Assembly: GCA_021849525.1 (NCBI GenBank) | Contig: JAJZSS010000090.1 | Location: forward strand, 1 to 6,582 | Source of the DNA: Chloroflexota bacterium | Lineage (GTDB): Bacteria > Chloroflexota > Anaerolineae > Anaerolineales > UBA4823 | Reading direction: 5' to 3' | Length of the DNA stretch: 6,582 bases | Part shown: one piece after another, positions 1 through 6,582 of the stretch | Position numbering within the stretch: the first letter of the stretch is position 1 | How the letters are laid out: each line of letters starts with the position of its first letter | Notes under the pieces: generated by a model | Database searches by the model: none | Told to the model about the DNA's origin: nothing | Seen by the model: the letters and a program-made list of their open reading frames with translations, nothing else | Program-made: the position numbers and the translations under genes

Positions 1-1
1 C

Positions 2-1813
2 TGGGAGCTGAATAATGCTGCTTCCCTCTGCACGCAGTGCCCGGTAGGCTGCAATACCACGTTGAATACTCGACGTGAGGCTGCCTCGGGAGGCAAATAC
101 GTGGTGAAACGGGTCATGCCACGCCAGAATGAACAGGTCAATGAGATCTGGATTTGCGATAAAGGTCGCTTTGGCTATCACTACGCCCAACACGCCGAAA
201 GGCTTGAACAACCCCTGATCCGCAAAAACGGAACCCTTACCCCGGCCTCCTGGGACGAGGCTCTCGATCTGGTTGCTACTCGAATGCGCCAGGCCGAGCA
301 GGGTCTGGTCACTCTGGCAGGTGGGCGTCTGACCAATGAAGATTTGTTCAACCTTAATCAGCTGACAACTGCCCAGAACGGGAAAGCGGTGCTTTACACC
401 CATATGGCTGGCGGTGATTTGACAGCGCAGGTTGGACTGGGGTCAGGCACTAATTTTTCCGACCTGGGACCGGGCAGCGCGATTTTGGTGGTAGCCTGCG
501 ACCTGGAAGAGGAAGCTCCAATCTGGTGGCTGCGGGTCAAGCAAGCCGCCGATCGTGGGGCGACAGTGATCGTAGCCAACCCTCGCCAGACAAAACTTGA
601 CCGCGTTGCGAAATTCAACCTGCGCTATGCCTATGGCAGCGAAGCCTCCCTGGTGCTGGCGATGCTTAACAGCCTGTCTGCCAAACGCCCAGACCTGCCT
701 GAGTCAGCCCGGGATTTAATGCGCAACGAGCAATTGAAAGCAGCTGCCCAGGCTTTTGCCCAGGCTGAAAACGGGATTGTGATCTTTGGCAGTGAAGGCA
801 CCGGTTACGCGTCGAGCCAGGCGCTGGCTCAAGCCTGTGCGAATTTGCTGGTGGCAACGGACCATGCGGGAAAACCAAATAACGGCTTGCTGGGGGTATG
901 GCCCAGAGCGAACGATCAAGGCGGCTGGGACATGGGTTTTCGCCCAGAAGCTGACTTGAATCAAGCCCTGCAAGATGCCCGCCTCCTGTATATCGTCGCC
1001 GCCGATCCGGCGGGCGATGACCCCACCCTGGCAGGCGCCATGCAAGCAGAATTTACTATCGTGCAAGATCTGTTTCTGACCCAAACCGGGATGCTGGCAG
1101 ATGTGGTGCTGCCGGTTCAATCCTACCTTGAACGCCAGGGGAGTTTCACCAGCGGTGAGCGGCGGGTACAACTCTATTATCCGGCGATCCCTGAGCGACC
1201 GGGCAGCCTGCCGGATTTTGCCGTAACCGCCCGGATTGGAAAACGCCTGGATATTCAATTGGAAGAGCGCTCCGCGTCGCGGGTAATGGACCAAATTACG
1301 GCTAAGCTCTCTGCATATGCCGGGATAAATTATGTCCGCCTGGCAGAGACACACGCTCAATGGCCCATTGTTGGGCGGGGCGACTTGTACTATGGTGGGA
1401 CGACTTATGAAAATAAGCAGGGATTGGGCGTCCAGCTAACCCCGTCATCCCAACAGGGCCGTCCGGCCTCTTTGAACTGGACCCAACCACCCGAGCTGGA
1501 TCTTCCGGAAGGCCTGGTAGGTGTGCCGGTGACCATACTTTATGATCGCGGCACGACCCTGCTGCCCTCAGACTTACTGCACGCGCGCATGCCTGCCCCC
1601 TATATAAGCTTGCATCCCGAAGATGCCAAAAAGCTGAAGGTCAATCAGGGTGATTCGGTGGAAGTGTCCACAGGCAGTGCGCATGTGCTGGTAAGTGTAA
1701 AGATCGATGAAACAATACCTGTAGGGGTGGTCCTGGCGCCACGGAGCGTGGGGATCCCGCTCAATAGCCCCGCCAGTCTGGCAATCCGGCCAGCCGAAAA
1801 AATGATGGCTTAA
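2..1813 (+). CDS. nuoG: NADH-quinone oxidoreductase subunit G, 3' part (5' end outside window)
   Basis: NuoG is the large iron-sulfur subunit of the complex I peripheral arm. The frame is open from base 2, giving 603 residues of the C-terminal part; the N-terminal [2Fe-2S] and [4Fe-4S] domains must lie upstream. The fragment opens with WEL and then C10-x2-C13-x3-C17 and C52 (fragment numbering), which matches the extra N7 [4Fe-4S] cluster site, followed by the conserved CDKGRFGY. The rest is a molybdopterin-oxidoreductase-type fold. It includes the ADVVLP and ERQGSFTSGERRVQ region around residues 360-390 and a C-terminal dinucleotide-binding-like beta domain at roughly residues 520-597. In known complex I this fold is structural and holds no molybdenum. 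A TTG at base 62 is not the start, because conserved NuoG sequence precedes it in frame. A formate dehydrogenase alpha subunit shares the fold, but the downstream nuoH-M genes argue for NuoG. The stop is TAA at 1811-1813, 30 bases before nuoH. Confidence 0.95.
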   Translation, partial: WELNNAASLCTQCPVGCNTTLNTRREAASGGKYVVKRVMPRQNEQVNEIWICDKGRFGYHYAQHAERLEQPLIRKNGTLTPASWDEALDLVATRMRQAEQGLVTLAGGRLTNEDLFNLNQLTTAQNGKAVLYTHMAGGDLTAQVGLGSGTNFSDLGPGSAILVVACDLEEEAPIWWLRVKQAADRGATVIVANPRQTKLDRVAKFNLRYAYGSEASLVLAMLNSLSAKRPDLPESARDLMRNEQLKAAAQAFAQAENGIVIFGSEGTGYASSQALAQACANLLVATDHAGKPNNGLLGVWPRANDQGGWDMGFRPEADLNQALQDARLLYIVAADPAGDDPTLAGAMQAEFTIVQDLFLTQTGMLADVVLPVQSYLERQGSFTSGERRVQLYYPAIPERPGSLPDFAVTARIGKRLDIQLEERSASRVMDQITAKLSAYAGINYVRLAETHAQWPIVGRGDLYYGGTTYENKQGLGVQLTPSSQQGRPASLNWTQPPELDLPEGLVGVPVTILYDRGTTLLPSDLLHARMPAPYISLHPEDAKKLKVNQGDSVEVSTGSAHVLVSVKIDETIPVGVVLAPRSVGIPLNSPASLAIRPAEKMMA

Positions 1814-1833
1814 TCCGACGATGAATCAACCAC

Positions 1834-1838
1834 GGAGG
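1834..1838 (+). promoter_or_regulatory. Ribosome binding site that fixes the TTG start of nuoH
   Basis: A GGAGG lies five bases before the TTG at 1844. From the nuoG stop to this TTG the nuoH frame contains no ATG, GTG or TTG, so this site and the match of the downstream protein to the usual NuoH N-terminus decide the start. Confidence 0.8.
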
Positions 1839-1843
1839 CTGCT

Positions 1844-2842
1844 TTGATCTGGGAATGGATCATTAAATCAGTGTTATTGATTTTGGTCATGCTGGTTGGT
1901 TTTGCGTATGTGACCTTATACGAACGCAAGGTGCTGGCGCGCTTGCAAGTGCGCGTCGGTCCCAATCGGGCTGGACCCAGCGGTTTGCTGCAGCCAGTTG
2001 CCGATGGTATCAAGCTGATTTTCAAGGAAGAGTTGATCCCGGCAATGGCGGACAAGAAAATCTTTCTTTTGGCGCCAATTTTAACGGTTGTTCCAGCCTT
2101 GATTCTGTTAGCAGTTGTACCCTGGGGCCGCTCTGCCCCGTTTTTTGGCCGGGAGATCACGCTATACCTGGCAGATATCAATGTAGCTGTCTTGTACATT
2201 ACTGCGATCGCTTCAATATCGGTGTATGGTATCGTCCTGGCGGGATGGTCTTCCAGCAACAAATACGCCACGATGGGCGGCATCCGCTCGACCGCGCAAA
2301 TGATCAGCTATGAATTGGCCCTCGGTCTATCCTTTGTCGGTCCTATCTTGATCGCTGGAACGATGAGCATGCTTGGGATCGTGGATAAACAGCAGGAGAT
2401 CGGTTGGTTTGCCCTGTACCAGCCGGTGGGTTTTCTCATCTTCTTTATTGCAACCCTGGCAGAAACCAACCGGGCTCCCTTCGATATGCCAGAAGCAGAG
2501 CAGGAGCTGACAGCCGGCTACCACACAGAATACTCTGGAATGAAATTTGCTCTTTTCTATATGGCAGAATATGACAAGATGATTGGCGTCAGCGCCATCG
2601 CTGCCACTCTGTTCCTGGGTGGTTTTGATGGACCATTTGTGAATCAAATTCCCTGGCTGGGGCCGCTGTACCTGTTTATTAAAATCGCCTTCATGCTCTT
2701 TTTGATGATTTGGGTTCGGGCAACCCTGCCCCGAATTCGCTATGATCACCTGATGGCATTTGGCTGGAAAGTGCTTTTACCTTTATCGTTGTTGAACATC
2801 ATGGTTACCGCGCTCGTCATTGTACTGGTTGGAGGAGGTTAA
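1844..2842 (+). CDS. nuoH: NADH-quinone oxidoreductase subunit H
   Basis: NuoH (ND1 family) is the membrane subunit that docks the peripheral arm. It forms much of the quinone access cavity and starts the charged E-channel leading to the proton pumps. The protein has 332 residues, close to the usual 320-350, and is strongly hydrophobic with about eight predicted membrane helices. Two family signatures are clear: YERKVLARLQVRVGPNR at about residues 26-42, and AETNRAPFD at 206-214. The second runs into the acidic loop with E217, E219, E221 and E229 (PEAEQEL, then AGYHTEYSG), which is known to line the quinone cavity and E-channel. The start is a TTG with a good GGAGG. The gene begins 30 bases after nuoG in the same frame and ends three bases before nuoI, which suggests cotranslation. 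No key residue appears to be missing. Confidence 0.97.
   Translation: MIWEWIIKSVLLILVMLVGFAYVTLYERKVLARLQVRVGPNRAGPSGLLQPVADGIKLIFKEELIPAMADKKIFLLAPILTVVPALILLAVVPWGRSAPFFGREITLYLADINVAVLYITAIASISVYGIVLAGWSSSNKYATMGGIRSTAQMISYELALGLSFVGPILIAGTMSMLGIVDKQQEIGWFALYQPVGFLIFFIATLAETNRAPFDMPEAEQELTAGYHTEYSGMKFALFYMAEYDKMIGVSAIAATLFLGGFDGPFVNQIPWLGPLYLFIKIAFMLFLMIWVRATLPRIRYDHLMAFGWKVLLPLSLLNIMVTALVIVLVGGG
2831..2838 (+). promoter_or_regulatory. Strong ribosome binding site of nuoI inside the end of nuoH
   Basis: GGAGGAGG lies seven bases before the nuoI ATG. It is built from the last glycine codons of nuoH, so ribosomes finishing nuoH pass over it. This is the strongest Shine-Dalgarno match in the window and fits translational coupling of the two genes. 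Confidence 0.85.
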
Positions 2843-2845
2843 GCC

Positions 2846-3349
2846 ATGTTCGTTGAAATCTTGCGTGGTCTGGGAACCACGTTCCGTGAAATGTTGACCA
2901 AACCGGTGACTGTACAGTACCCGGAGGAACGACGCCCGGTTGCGACCCGCTTTAAAGGTCGCCATTATCTGCAGCGTTATGAAAATGGGCTTGAAAAATG
3001 TATCGGCTGCTCGCTGTGCGCTGCGGCCTGCCCGGCGGATGCGATTTTTGTCGAGGCCGACTACAATACCGATGCTGAGCGTTACTCGCCGGGCGAGCGC
3101 TACGCCAGGGTATATGAGATCAACATGTTACGCTGCATCTTCTGCGGTTACTGCGAGGATGCCTGTCCTACCGAGGCGATCGTTTTAGGTGACAATTACG
3201 AGCTGTCTTTCACGGATCGGCGCCAGGCAATCTACCCCAAAGAAATGTTGCTGGTTCCGGTACCGCAGGATGGGCAGCCTACTCCGCAAGTTACCGAGCC
3301 GGGAAAATTTACCCGCTCGATCCCGGTGATGCAAGACCCGACGGATTGA
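2846..3349 (+). CDS. nuoI: NADH-quinone oxidoreductase subunit I (two [4Fe-4S] clusters)
   Basis: NuoI is the ferredoxin-like peripheral-arm subunit that passes electrons through clusters N6a and N6b towards N2 in NuoB, next to the quinone site. The 167-residue protein has two full cysteine motifs, C52-x2-C55-x2-C58-x3-C62-P and C97-x2-C100-x2-C103-x3-C107-P. As in other two-cluster ferredoxin folds, the last cysteine of each motif probably ligates the opposite cluster. The segment around residues 35-51 ([17 protein letters not shown]) and the later [14 protein letters not shown] are typical of NuoI rather than of a free ferredoxin. The N-terminus is an amphipathic stretch expected to lie on the membrane near NuoH. 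The ATG is preceded by GGAGGAGG, and the nuoH TAA is only one codon upstream in the same frame, so no earlier start is possible. Length is slightly below the usual 160-180 midpoint, with a proline-rich tail. Confidence 0.97.
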   Translation: MFVEILRGLGTTFREMLTKPVTVQYPEERRPVATRFKGRHYLQRYENGLEKCIGCSLCAAACPADAIFVEADYNTDAERYSPGERYARVYEINMLRCIFCGYCEDACPTEAIVLGDNYELSFTDRRQAIYPKEMLLVPVPQDGQPTPQVTEPGKFTRSIPVMQDPTD

Positions 3350-3389
3350 TCCAGCCTTCCTGGCGGAATAATCCAGAGCCAACCTGGAT
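3349..3389 (+). repeat. Repeated ATCCAG units with a matching CTGGAT forming a small hairpin
   Basis: The spacer after nuoI holds ATCCAG at 3349-3354 and again at 3371-3376, and the exact reverse complement CTGGAT at 3384-3389. The second copy and CTGGAT can form a six-pair stem with a seven-base loop. A shorter CCAG/CTGG pairing is possible at 3351-3363. No run of T follows, so it does not look like an intrinsic terminator. It may be an mRNA structure separating the nuoI and nuoJ translation units, or chance. Confidence 0.4.
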
Positions 3390-3428
3390 GTTCTGGCAGG
3401 TAAAACCTGAACGAGTGAGTGAGCGTGC

Positions 3429-3932
3429 ATGACTCTTGAATTAATCCTGTTCATCATTCTGGCCCTGGTAGCAGTTGCTGCCGCTCTGGGCATGGTTCTC
3501 AGCCGGAATACAGTCTATTCCGCCTTATTCTTAATCCTCAACTTTGTCACCGTGGCTGTGTTTTACCTGATGTTAAATGCAGCCTTTCTGGCTATGGCTC
3601 AGATCACGGTTTACGCTGGCGCGATCATGGTACTGTTTTTGTTTGTCATCATGCTCCTGGGCGCCGAGCGAATCCCCGGCGAGGATAAGCTGCCCTGGCA
3701 GAAGCCTCTGGCGGTCTTCCTGGGTTTTGTATTGCTGGTCGAAACTGGTTATATCCTGATCAGTCGATCCGGGATCCTGCCGCCTGCCCCAACTGCCGGG
3801 GAAGGCTTTGGCAGTCCTGAGGCGATCGGCATGGTGTTGTTTAACCAGTATCTGCTGCCGTTTGAAGTCACCTCGATTGTGCTCCTGGTGGCGATGATCG
3901 GCGCGGTGATCCTGTCGAGAAGAGTTAAATAA
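3429..3932 (+). CDS. nuoJ: NADH-quinone oxidoreductase subunit J
   Basis: NuoJ (ND6 family) is a small membrane-arm subunit between NuoH and NuoK. Its third helix is known to change shape during the catalytic cycle of complex I. The 167-residue protein is hydrophobic, with about five predicted membrane helices. It carries the family pattern SRNTVYSALFLILNF at about residues 25-39, and then MAQITVYAGAIMVLFLFVIMLLG at residues 56-78, the conserved third helix with tyrosine Y62 and the glycine G64. The ATG at 3429 is bounded by an in-frame TGA at 3420-3422. Its Shine-Dalgarno sequence is poor: only GAG-rich bases (GAGTGAGTGAG) precede it, unlike the neighbours. The gene follows a 79-base spacer after nuoI and is 30 bases before nuoK. 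Confidence 0.95.
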   Translation: MTLELILFIILALVAVAAALGMVLSRNTVYSALFLILNFVTVAVFYLMLNAAFLAMAQITVYAGAIMVLFLFVIMLLGAERIPGEDKLPWQKPLAVFLGFVLLVETGYILISRSGILPPAPTAGEGFGSPEAIGMVLFNQYLLPFEVTSIVLLVAMIGAVILSRRVK

Positions 3933-3962
3933 AACGTAAGAAAAACCAACGGGAGGCGGGGT

Positions 3963-4265
3963 ATGCTGCCTGCAACATATTATGTAGGTCTCTCAGCAAT
4001 TTTGTTCATTATCGGGGTGGTCGGTGTGATTACCCGGCGGAATGCAATCATCATATTTATGTCGATTGAGCTCATGCTAAATTCGGCAAACCTGGCTTTT
4101 GTGGCTTTTGCCCGTGTTCACGAGGCGATGAGCGGGCAGGTCTTCGTCTTCTTTGTATTGGCTGTGGCGGCTGCTGAGGTTGCTGTCGGTCTGGCATTGA
4201 TGGTGTCCATTTTTCATACCAAGCACAGCATCGATGTCGATAATATCAGCAGTCTAAAGGGCTAG
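3963..4265 (+). CDS. nuoK: NADH-quinone oxidoreductase subunit K
   Basis: NuoK (ND4L family) is a three-helix membrane subunit that carries the charged path from NuoH and NuoJ into the antiporter-like subunits. The protein is exactly 100 residues, the typical length. The two buried glutamates needed for coupling are at E36, in [14 protein letters not shown], and E72, in [13 protein letters not shown], the same positions as in the E. coli protein as I recall it. RRN at residues 25-27 is the usual loop. GGGAGG at 3951-3956, six bases before the ATG, is a good ribosome binding site. The gene starts 30 bases after the nuoJ stop and lies in the same frame as nuoJ, with no stop between; the ATG is the only start codon there. 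The short polar C-terminal tail is on the expected side. Confidence 0.97.
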   Translation: MLPATYYVGLSAILFIIGVVGVITRRNAIIIFMSIELMLNSANLAFVAFARVHEAMSGQVFVFFVLAVAAAEVAVGLALMVSIFHTKHSIDVDNISSLKG

Positions 4266-4317
4266 GTTATTCAAGAATGAACCGGCTTTTCAACCTTTTT
4301 TACGGGAGTAGGGATTT

Positions 4318-6435
4318 ATGTTCCTGAGTGAAGCCGCAACAGGCGGGCCGCAGTTCTTTTATCTGGCGCCATGGATTGTAATCTTCCCGGCCATTGGCTT
4401 GCTGATCAACCTGATCTTTGGGTCGCGTTTCAGTGAGAAAGTAATCGGCGCGATTGCCAGCACAGCTTCGGGTTTGGCATTTGGAGTGGCGGTTTTGCTG
4501 GGTGTCTCGCTGGTCGGGCATCCGGAAGGCGAGATAGTCTCCCTCATCGATTGGATCACCATTGGCGCGCTACAGGTCCGCTGGGCGTTTCAGGTGGATA
4601 CGCTCTCCGTTGTCATGATGCTGGTCGTGTCTGGCGTGGGCACATTGATCCATATTTACTCGATCGGCTATATGCACGAAGATGTCCGTCATAATGGCGA
4701 CCCGGGCCGCTACCGCCGCTTCTTCATCTATCTGAACCTGTTCATCGCCATGATGATGATCCTGGTGGGTAGCAATAATTACATGATGTTATTTGTCGGT
4801 TGGGAAGGTGTGGGGCTGTGCTCCTACCTCCTGATCGGTTTCTGGTATGACAAGGGTAAAGATGGAATCGGCAATGCCCTGGCAGCGAAGAAAGCATTTA
4901 TTGTCAACCGGGTTGGCGATTTTGGCTTCCTGCTGGCAGCTTTCACCATGTTCTGGGCATTCCGCACATTCGATTTCCAGGAAGTATTCGCGAAAGCTCC
5001 GGAAGTTGCTGCAGCCGCGCCGGGCATGATCCTGGCGATTACCCTGTTCATGCTGCTGGGTGTTACCGGTAAATCAGCTCAGCTCCCGTTATATGTCTGG
5101 CTTCCGGATGCGATGGCCGGCCCCACCCCGGTATCTGCCTTGATCCATGCTGCAACCATGGTGACCGCGGGTGTGTACCTGGTGGCGCGCTCTGCCGAGT
5201 TGTATGTGCTGGTACCCCAGGCCCAGATGTGGGTCTCTCTGGTCGGGGGGATCACTGCCTTGTTCGCAGCAACGATTGCGGTGGCGCAATTTGATATCAA
5301 AAAGGTACTGGCCTATTCGACAATCAGCCAGCTGGGTTTTATGGTTGCCGCGGTTGGGATGGGCGCATTTGCAGCGGGGATGTTCCACCTGGTGACCCAT
5401 GCGTTCTTTAAGGCTTTGTTGTTTCTCTCGGCCGGCTCGGTCATTCAGGGGGTTGAAAGAGGAGAGCATCACGTGGACCATGATGCAAAACTGCACAAGC
5501 TGCTGAAAGGCAGTGGGCACCATTTCGATCCCCAGGACATGCGCAACATGGGTGGCTTGCGCAGCCGGATGAAAACTACTTTCGTAGTCTACCTGATCGG
5601 CGCTCTCGCCCTGGCAGGAATTGTCCCCCTGGCTGGATTCTGGTCTAAGGACGAGATCCTGGCGGAAGCCAGTTTGCTCAATCCGACCGTGTACTGGTTG
5701 TTGACGATTGCCGCTTTCTTCACTGCTTTCTATATGGGTCGCCAGATCATCATGGTGTTCTTTGGTAAACCGCGCAGTGCTCCTGCCGAGTATGCCCAGG
5801 AAAGCCCGCCGGTGATGACGGTGCCATTAATGGTCCTGGCGGCACTTTCCGTCCTGGGCGGCGCCTTGAATCTGCCCGGAATGCATACCTTCACTGGCTG
5901 GCTCGAACACACCCTGACATTCATCCATCCGGGTGAGTTTAATCTGGTCGTCGCCGGTGTATCTACTGGCCTGGCTTTGCTGGCGATCATCCTGGCCTGG
6001 CTGCTTTACAGCCGGCGTTACCAGGCGCTGCAGGCGCTCCCAACCGCCAAGCGCCCGGATGACCCGCTGCGGCCGATTCTGGGGCCGATATTTACCCTGC
6101 TGGAAAATAAATATAAAGTTGATGAGATTTACGACGCGCTGATCGTGAAGCCCTACGCTGCCCTGTCAGCTTTCCTGGCAGATGTCATCGACTGGAAATT
6201 CTGGCATGACTGGTTCCACGATAAGATCATTGCTGGTGGCTTTCAGTTATTAACTCGCGTTCTATCTGTACAGGTCGATCTGGGGTTCATCGATGCAATC
6301 GGAAATGCGCTTGGTAAAGGTACGCGGGCTGTGGCTGGCAGGATGAGTCTTTTACAATCAGGCTATGTGCGCAGCTATATGCTATCGGTTGTGGTGGGTT
6401 TGGTACTGATTGTCGGCTTTTTGCTTTTACGATGA
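4318..6435 (+). CDS. nuoL: NADH-quinone oxidoreductase subunit L
   Basis: NuoL (ND5 family) is the most distal antiporter-like proton pump of the membrane arm. The 705-residue protein is longer than E. coli NuoL (613). Family residues are visible in order: YSIGYMHEDV and GWEGVGLCSYLLIGFWY with E163; GVTGKSAQLPLYVWLPDAM with K252; H277 in LIHAATMVTAGVYL; H357, H361 and K365 in HLVTHAFFKALLFL; and K444-D445 in GFWSKDEIL. Together they form the central charged axis. A polar insertion with six histidines lies at about residues 384-402. The C-terminal part, with ENKYKVDEIYDAL and a final hydrophobic helix ending in LLLR, matches the long lateral helix and last membrane helix of NuoL, which favours NuoL over NuoM or an Mrp antiporter subunit. 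GGGAG at 4304-4308 precedes the ATG, and an in-frame TAG at 4309-4311 rules out an earlier start. Confidence 0.97.
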   Translation: MFLSEAATGGPQFFYLAPWIVIFPAIGLLINLIFGSRFSEKVIGAIASTASGLAFGVAVLLGVSLVGHPEGEIVSLIDWITIGALQVRWAFQVDTLSVVMMLVVSGVGTLIHIYSIGYMHEDVRHNGDPGRYRRFFIYLNLFIAMMMILVGSNNYMMLFVGWEGVGLCSYLLIGFWYDKGKDGIGNALAAKKAFIVNRVGDFGFLLAAFTMFWAFRTFDFQEVFAKAPEVAAAAPGMILAITLFMLLGVTGKSAQLPLYVWLPDAMAGPTPVSALIHAATMVTAGVYLVARSAELYVLVPQAQMWVSLVGGITALFAATIAVAQFDIKKVLAYSTISQLGFMVAAVGMGAFAAGMFHLVTHAFFKALLFLSAGSVIQGVERGEHHVDHDAKLHKLLKGSGHHFDPQDMRNMGGLRSRMKTTFVVYLIGALALAGIVPLAGFWSKDEILAEASLLNPTVYWLLTIAAFFTAFYMGRQIIMVFFGKPRSAPAEYAQESPPVMTVPLMVLAALSVLGGALNLPGMHTFTGWLEHTLTFIHPGEFNLVVAGVSTGLALLAIILAWLLYSRRYQALQALPTAKRPDDPLRPILGPIFTLLENKYKVDEIYDALIVKPYAALSAFLADVIDWKFWHDWFHDKIIAGGFQLLTRVLSVQVDLGFIDAIGNALGKGTRAVAGRMSLLQSGYVRSYMLSVVVGLVLIVGFLLLR

Positions 6436-6439
6436 TCGA

Positions 6440-6484
6440 CCTGCCGTTCGCAGGCAGCTGACTAAAAACGATTGAAAATATTTT
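6440..6484 (+). other. nuoL-nuoM spacer with GC hairpin and AT-rich palindrome
   Basis: Just after the nuoL stop, CTGCC at 6441-6445 can pair with GGCAG at 6453-6457 around a seven-base loop; CCTGC with GCAGG at 6440-6454 is an alternative. Then comes an AT-rich stretch containing the perfect ten-base palindrome AAAATATTTT at 6475-6484. The hairpin is not followed by a T run, so it is not a standard terminator. It could be an mRNA processing or stability element. The function is inferred only. Confidence 0.35.
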
Positions 6485-6508
6485 AAGAAAGTAGAACTTA
6501 TACCGGAC

Positions 6509-6513
6509 GAGGA
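6509..6513 (+). promoter_or_regulatory. Ribosome binding site of nuoM
   Basis: GAGGA lies six bases before the ATG at 6520. It supports reading the final 63 bases as the start of a gene even though only 21 codons are present. Confidence 0.7.
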
Positions 6514-6519
6514 CAAACG

Positions 6520-6582
6520 ATGAACTTTGTTTTCCATCCCCTGACGCTGGTTACATTTTTTCCTCTGGTAGGAGTACTGGTT
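6520..6582 (+). CDS. nuoM: NADH-quinone oxidoreductase subunit M, first 21 codons (runs off window)
   Basis: Only 21 codons are visible, reading MNFVFHPLTLVTFFPLVG and then a few hydrophobic residues before the window ends. A short N-terminus leading directly into a hydrophobic helix with an FFPLVG-type turn is common in NuoM (ND4 family), the second antiporter-like proton pump, and nuoM is the usual gene after nuoL. The ATG has GAGGA six bases upstream. The sequence itself is too short to tell NuoM from NuoN or another antiporter-like paralogue, so the name rests mainly on operon order. The gene is 84 bases after nuoL, the longest gap in the window, and lies in the same frame. Confidence 0.75.
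   Translation, partial: MNFVFHPLTLVTFFPLVGVLV

Noticed and set aside
62..64. TTG as the start of the first gene
   Set aside because: The frame is open back to base 2 and contains the CTQCPVGCN motif, which is conserved NuoG sequence, so the gene starts before the window.
716..1360. A 214-codon open frame on the minus strand inside nuoG
   Set aside because: It lies wholly opposite a strongly conserved coding region, its protein has no recognisable domain and an ungene-like composition, and no ribosome binding site was evident.
2..1813. First gene as a formate dehydrogenase or other molybdenum enzyme
   Set aside because: The fold is shared, but the N7-type cysteine motif, the NuoG-style C-terminus and the immediately following nuoH-nuoM order point to complex I.
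1810..2283. A 157-codon minus-strand frame opposite the start of nuoH
   Set aside because: It is the shadow of nuoH. The predicted protein resembles no family I know and the plus-strand match to NuoH is unambiguous.
4265..4301. Possible terminator after nuoK: a weak GGTT/AACC stem with a later run of six T
   Set aside because: The stem is only four pairs plus an imperfect extension, it is AT-rich, and the T run begins about 12 bases after it. nuoL follows in the same operon.
5089..5523. A 144-codon minus-strand frame inside nuoL, rich in His, Arg and Cys
   Set aside because: Its composition comes from reading conserved NuoL codons backwards; there is no motif or start signal to support it.
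6472..6504. Sigma-A-type promoter before nuoM (TTGAAA with TATACC)
   Set aside because: The spacing between the two hexamers is 21 bases, too long for a usual promoter, and the -10 match is poor.
1844..6582. The membrane genes as an energy-converting hydrogenase or an Mrp antiporter
   Set aside because: The presence of NuoG, NuoH with its quinone-site loop, two-cluster NuoI, and separate NuoJ, NuoK and long NuoL fits complex I and not those relatives.

Overview
This window is one continuous stretch of a bacterial respiratory complex I operon (proton-translocating NADH:quinone oxidoreductase, type I). All seven genes are on the + strand, in the order nuoG (3' part only), nuoH, nuoI, nuoJ, nuoK, nuoL, nuoM (first 21 codons only). 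This is the standard nuo gene order. I see no mobile element, CRISPR array, tRNA, rRNA, toxin or defence gene, or any other accessory system.

Layout: bases 2-1813 encode the C-terminal 603 residues of NuoG, beginning just before its extra N7-type iron-sulfur motif. NuoH (1844-2842) is the quinone-site and E-channel membrane subunit. NuoI (2846-3349) carries two [4Fe-4S] clusters, N6a and N6b. After a 79-base spacer come the small membrane subunits NuoJ (3429-3932) and NuoK (3963-4265). NuoL (4318-6435), the large distal antiporter-like subunit, follows. After an 84-base spacer the window ends inside the first helix of a NuoM-like protein (6520 onward). Coding density is very high; no gap reaches 100 bases, and I see no convincing promoter or terminator. 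The genes are therefore most simply read as part of one transcript that starts upstream and continues downstream.

How they work together: NuoG and NuoI are peripheral-arm subunits of the iron-sulfur relay that brings NADH electrons to quinone. NuoH forms the membrane floor of the quinone cavity. NuoJ, NuoK, NuoL and NuoM form the membrane arm, whose buried charged residues couple quinone reduction to proton pumping. The expected key residues are visible: eight cluster cysteines in NuoI, E36 and E72 in NuoK, and E163, K252, H277, H357, H361 and K444 in NuoL.

Organism: a free-living bacterium of moderate GC content by eye. The NuoI and NuoL wording, the NuoG style with a GERRVQ segment, and the gene order suggest Chloroflexota, perhaps Anaerolineae. 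This is recollection of family resemblance, not a search result, and confidence is only moderate.

The points worth a second look are modest: a lengthened spacing in the NuoG N7 cysteine motif, a histidine-rich insertion in NuoL, a TTG start for nuoH overlapped by a tiny ORF, and two structured intergenic spacers. I do not see a previously undescribed system here.
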